5,763 nucleotides of DNA from Parcubacteria group bacterium (GTDB taxonomy: Bacteria; Patescibacteriota; Minisyncoccia; Phycocordibacterales; UBA12088), in contig JAKFXP010000021.1 in the NCBI GenBank assembly GCA_021731325.1, forward strand, positions 1 to 5,763, in the 5' to 3' direction. This document shows positions 4,420-5,763 of the stretch, piece after piece (positions within the stretch are counted from its first letter, which is position 1; every line of letters begins with the position of its first letter). The notes under the pieces are model-generated. The model was not told the origin of the DNA. It worked only from the letters and a program-made list of their open reading frames with translations, and did not search any database. Position numbers and translations under genes: made by a program.

Positions 4420-5763
4420 ATGCGTGTACATCCGCACCTTCTTTCATTTTTTATAGGACTTTTTGGAGCAACCCTCTTGATATCGGCAGGGACGTTGTTT
4501 GCTGATGATCCACCACAGGTCACCGGAGTGCGTATTGCTTCCAGTACCAAAGACAGCACCACTATCGTGTGGACAACTGACAAACCGGGAGATTCTATTG
4601 TCAACTTTGGTAAACAGCCACACTACGGCATTATGCGGGAGCCGGGAGCCGATAAGACCGAACACAGCATTACCCTTGAAGACTTAGACGCGTCTACGAT
4701 CTATCATTTTCGTGTATCCTCGGCAGACGCGCTTGGTAATCAGGCGGTATCAGGCGATTTTGTGTTCACGACCACCGGTTTTGAAGATATCAACAATATT
4801 CAGCAAGTGAGTTCAGTTGAACAGCAGACCTTGGTAGGGCAAGCCAAAGACGTCATCTCCCAAGTGACTGATCCCGAGGCGCTCAAGCTGATTCAACAAG
4901 AGGTGTCTGACCAGGCACAAGACCTTCTTCGTGCACCTGAGGTTATTGGACAACCGCGGGCTATTGATATTACGTCATCAGAAGCAAAGGTTATTTGGGC
5001 TACGAGTCGCGATAGTAATTCGGTAGTGCGCTACGCACCCGAGTATCGCTGGGATGGTACTAATTATGTACAAACGGTTGCCAATCTAGAGGATGCAACA
5101 AAATCACACGAATTGCTTATTACGGGACTTGCGCCAGGTACCGTCTATCATTTCCAAGTTGAGTCGGAGGATGAGTTTGGGTTATCAGGGGTGAGTGGCG
5201 ATGTCACATTTACCACCAAATCTCCCGTTCCTACTATTGAGGATGTACAGATTATCAAAATCGAGGAAGACTCTGCCACGTTTGCATGGTCTACTGACAT
5301 TCCCGCAGCGGGAGCAGTGGTATATGAAAACACCGTAACGGGTGAAGTGCGTTCCGAAGGAAGTCCTGAATTTCTTACCACGCAGACGGTACGTCTCACT
5401 GACCTTACCCTTGGAGCAACCTACATCGCCACCGTGAAGGCAGAAAATGAACAAGGAGAACCTTCCGAAAGTGAATCCATAACCTTCACCACTATACGAG
5501 ATGTAGAACCGCCTATCATTAGTCGCGTCAATAATGAATCGACGCTGTACCCTGGTGCGGAGACCCGTATCCAAACGATTCTATCTTGGGGTACCGACGA
5601 ACCCTCCTACTGTAGGTTATACTATAGTCAAGGTCTCGCCGTTGCCGAGAACGCGACCGAACTTGCAGAAAATGCGGATCCTGCCATTGATCATGTGAAA
5701 GTTCTTACGGAGTTTTTGCCTTCGACCGTGTATAAGTTTTGGGTCGTGTGTAAAGACAGAACC
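4420..5763 (+). CDS. secreted fibronectin type III-like repeat protein (3' end outside window)
   Basis: The frame is open from the ATG at 4420 to the last base, giving 448 codons with no stop, so the C-terminus is missing. A signal peptide (1-28) has a hydrophobic core LLSFFIGLFGATLLISAG and a likely cleavage site after LFA. At least four FN3-like domains follow, at about 31-118, 173-266, 270-358 and 363-448+. Each has an early strand with a Trp (TTIVWTTDKP at 47, AKVIWATSRD at 189, ATFAWSTDIP at 286, TILSWGTDEP at 386) and a later L..L..T.Y.F.V strand pair (for example GLAPGTVYHFQVES, 236-249). The set also resembles purple-acid-phosphatase N-terminal domains. Domains 1 and 2 are joined by a Gln-rich, probably helical linker (120-172). 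Only domain 4 has cysteines (398, 444). The protein is probably surface-exposed or adhesive; no catalytic domain is visible in this part. A weak AGG lies 6 nt before the start. Confidence 0.88.
   Translation, partial: MRVHPHLLSFFIGLFGATLLISAGTLFADDPPQVTGVRIASSTKDSTTIVWTTDKPGDSIVNFGKQPHYGIMREPGADKTEHSITLEDLDASTIYHFRVSSADALGNQAVSGDFVFTTTGFEDINNIQQVSSVEQQTLVGQAKDVISQVTDPEALKLIQQEVSDQAQDLLRAPEVIGQPRAIDITSSEAKVIWATSRDSNSVVRYAPEYRWDGTNYVQTVANLEDATKSHELLITGLAPGTVYHFQVESEDEFGLSGVSGDVTFTTKSPVPTIEDVQIIKIEEDSATFAWSTDIPAAGAVVYENTVTGEVRSEGSPEFLTTQTVRLTDLTLGATYIATVKAENEQGEPSESESITFTTIRDVEPPIISRVNNESTLYPGAETRIQTILSWGTDEPSYCRLYYSQGLAVAENATELAENADPAIDHVKVLTEFLPSTVYKFWVVCKDRT

Noticed and set aside
5148..5574. 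Minus-strand frames opposite the FN3-repeat gene
   Set aside because: The plus-strand frame is open throughout with recurring FN3 motifs; the antisense frames lack start signals and known domains.
1..5763. CRISPR arrays, insertion sequences, tRNA genes or attachment sites
   Set aside because: No regularly spaced repeats, transposase-like proteins, terminal inverted repeats or cloverleaf sequences were seen on either strand.

Overview
The window looks like chromosomal DNA from a compact bacterial genome with balanced base composition. It carries six protein genes and one structural RNA gene in 5.76 kb, with short gaps. The best guess is a candidate-phyla-radiation (Patescibacteria, Parcubacteria-like) bacterium. 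The grounds are a very divergent DUF62 protein, secreted fibronectin-III-like repeats, several orphan membrane proteins, and mostly Shine-Dalgarno-less starts. This placement is inference from gene style. No marker in the window settles it.

Layout: (1) 32-1420 (+) encodes a polytopic membrane protein with conserved-looking histidine motifs, followed after 21 nt by (2) 1442-1939 (+), a membrane-anchored DUF192 protein. (3) 1975-2344 (+) is the RNase P RNA gene rnpB, with its own candidate promoter and a strong intrinsic terminator at 2352-2377. (4) 2443-3042 (-) is a glycine-zipper lipoprotein that converges on rnpB and ends in its own terminator at 2399-2433. (5) An AT-rich stretch around 3096-3142 separates the lipoprotein from the divergent gene (6) 3194-3994 (+), a DUF62/SAM hydroxide adenosyltransferase-fold protein whose catalytic residues appear replaced. 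(7) 4040-4390 (+) is a small two-helix membrane protein. (8) 4420 to the window end (+) is a secreted protein with at least four fibronectin-III-like domains, cut by the window edge.

Four of the six proteins are membrane or surface components: the polytopic protein, the lipoprotein, the two-helix protein and the FN3 array. The DUF192 protein is probably held on the outer face of the membrane. rnpB supplies tRNA 5' processing. No single pathway ties the genes together. The first two may form one transcript. The last three run in the same direction, but each has its own plausible -10 element.

The points most worth following up are the RNase P RNA without a visible L15 GGU motif, the DUF62 protein with a replaced catalytic triad, the unnamed histidine-motif membrane family, and signs of leaderless initiation. 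I saw no mobile element, CRISPR array, tRNA gene or obvious defence system.
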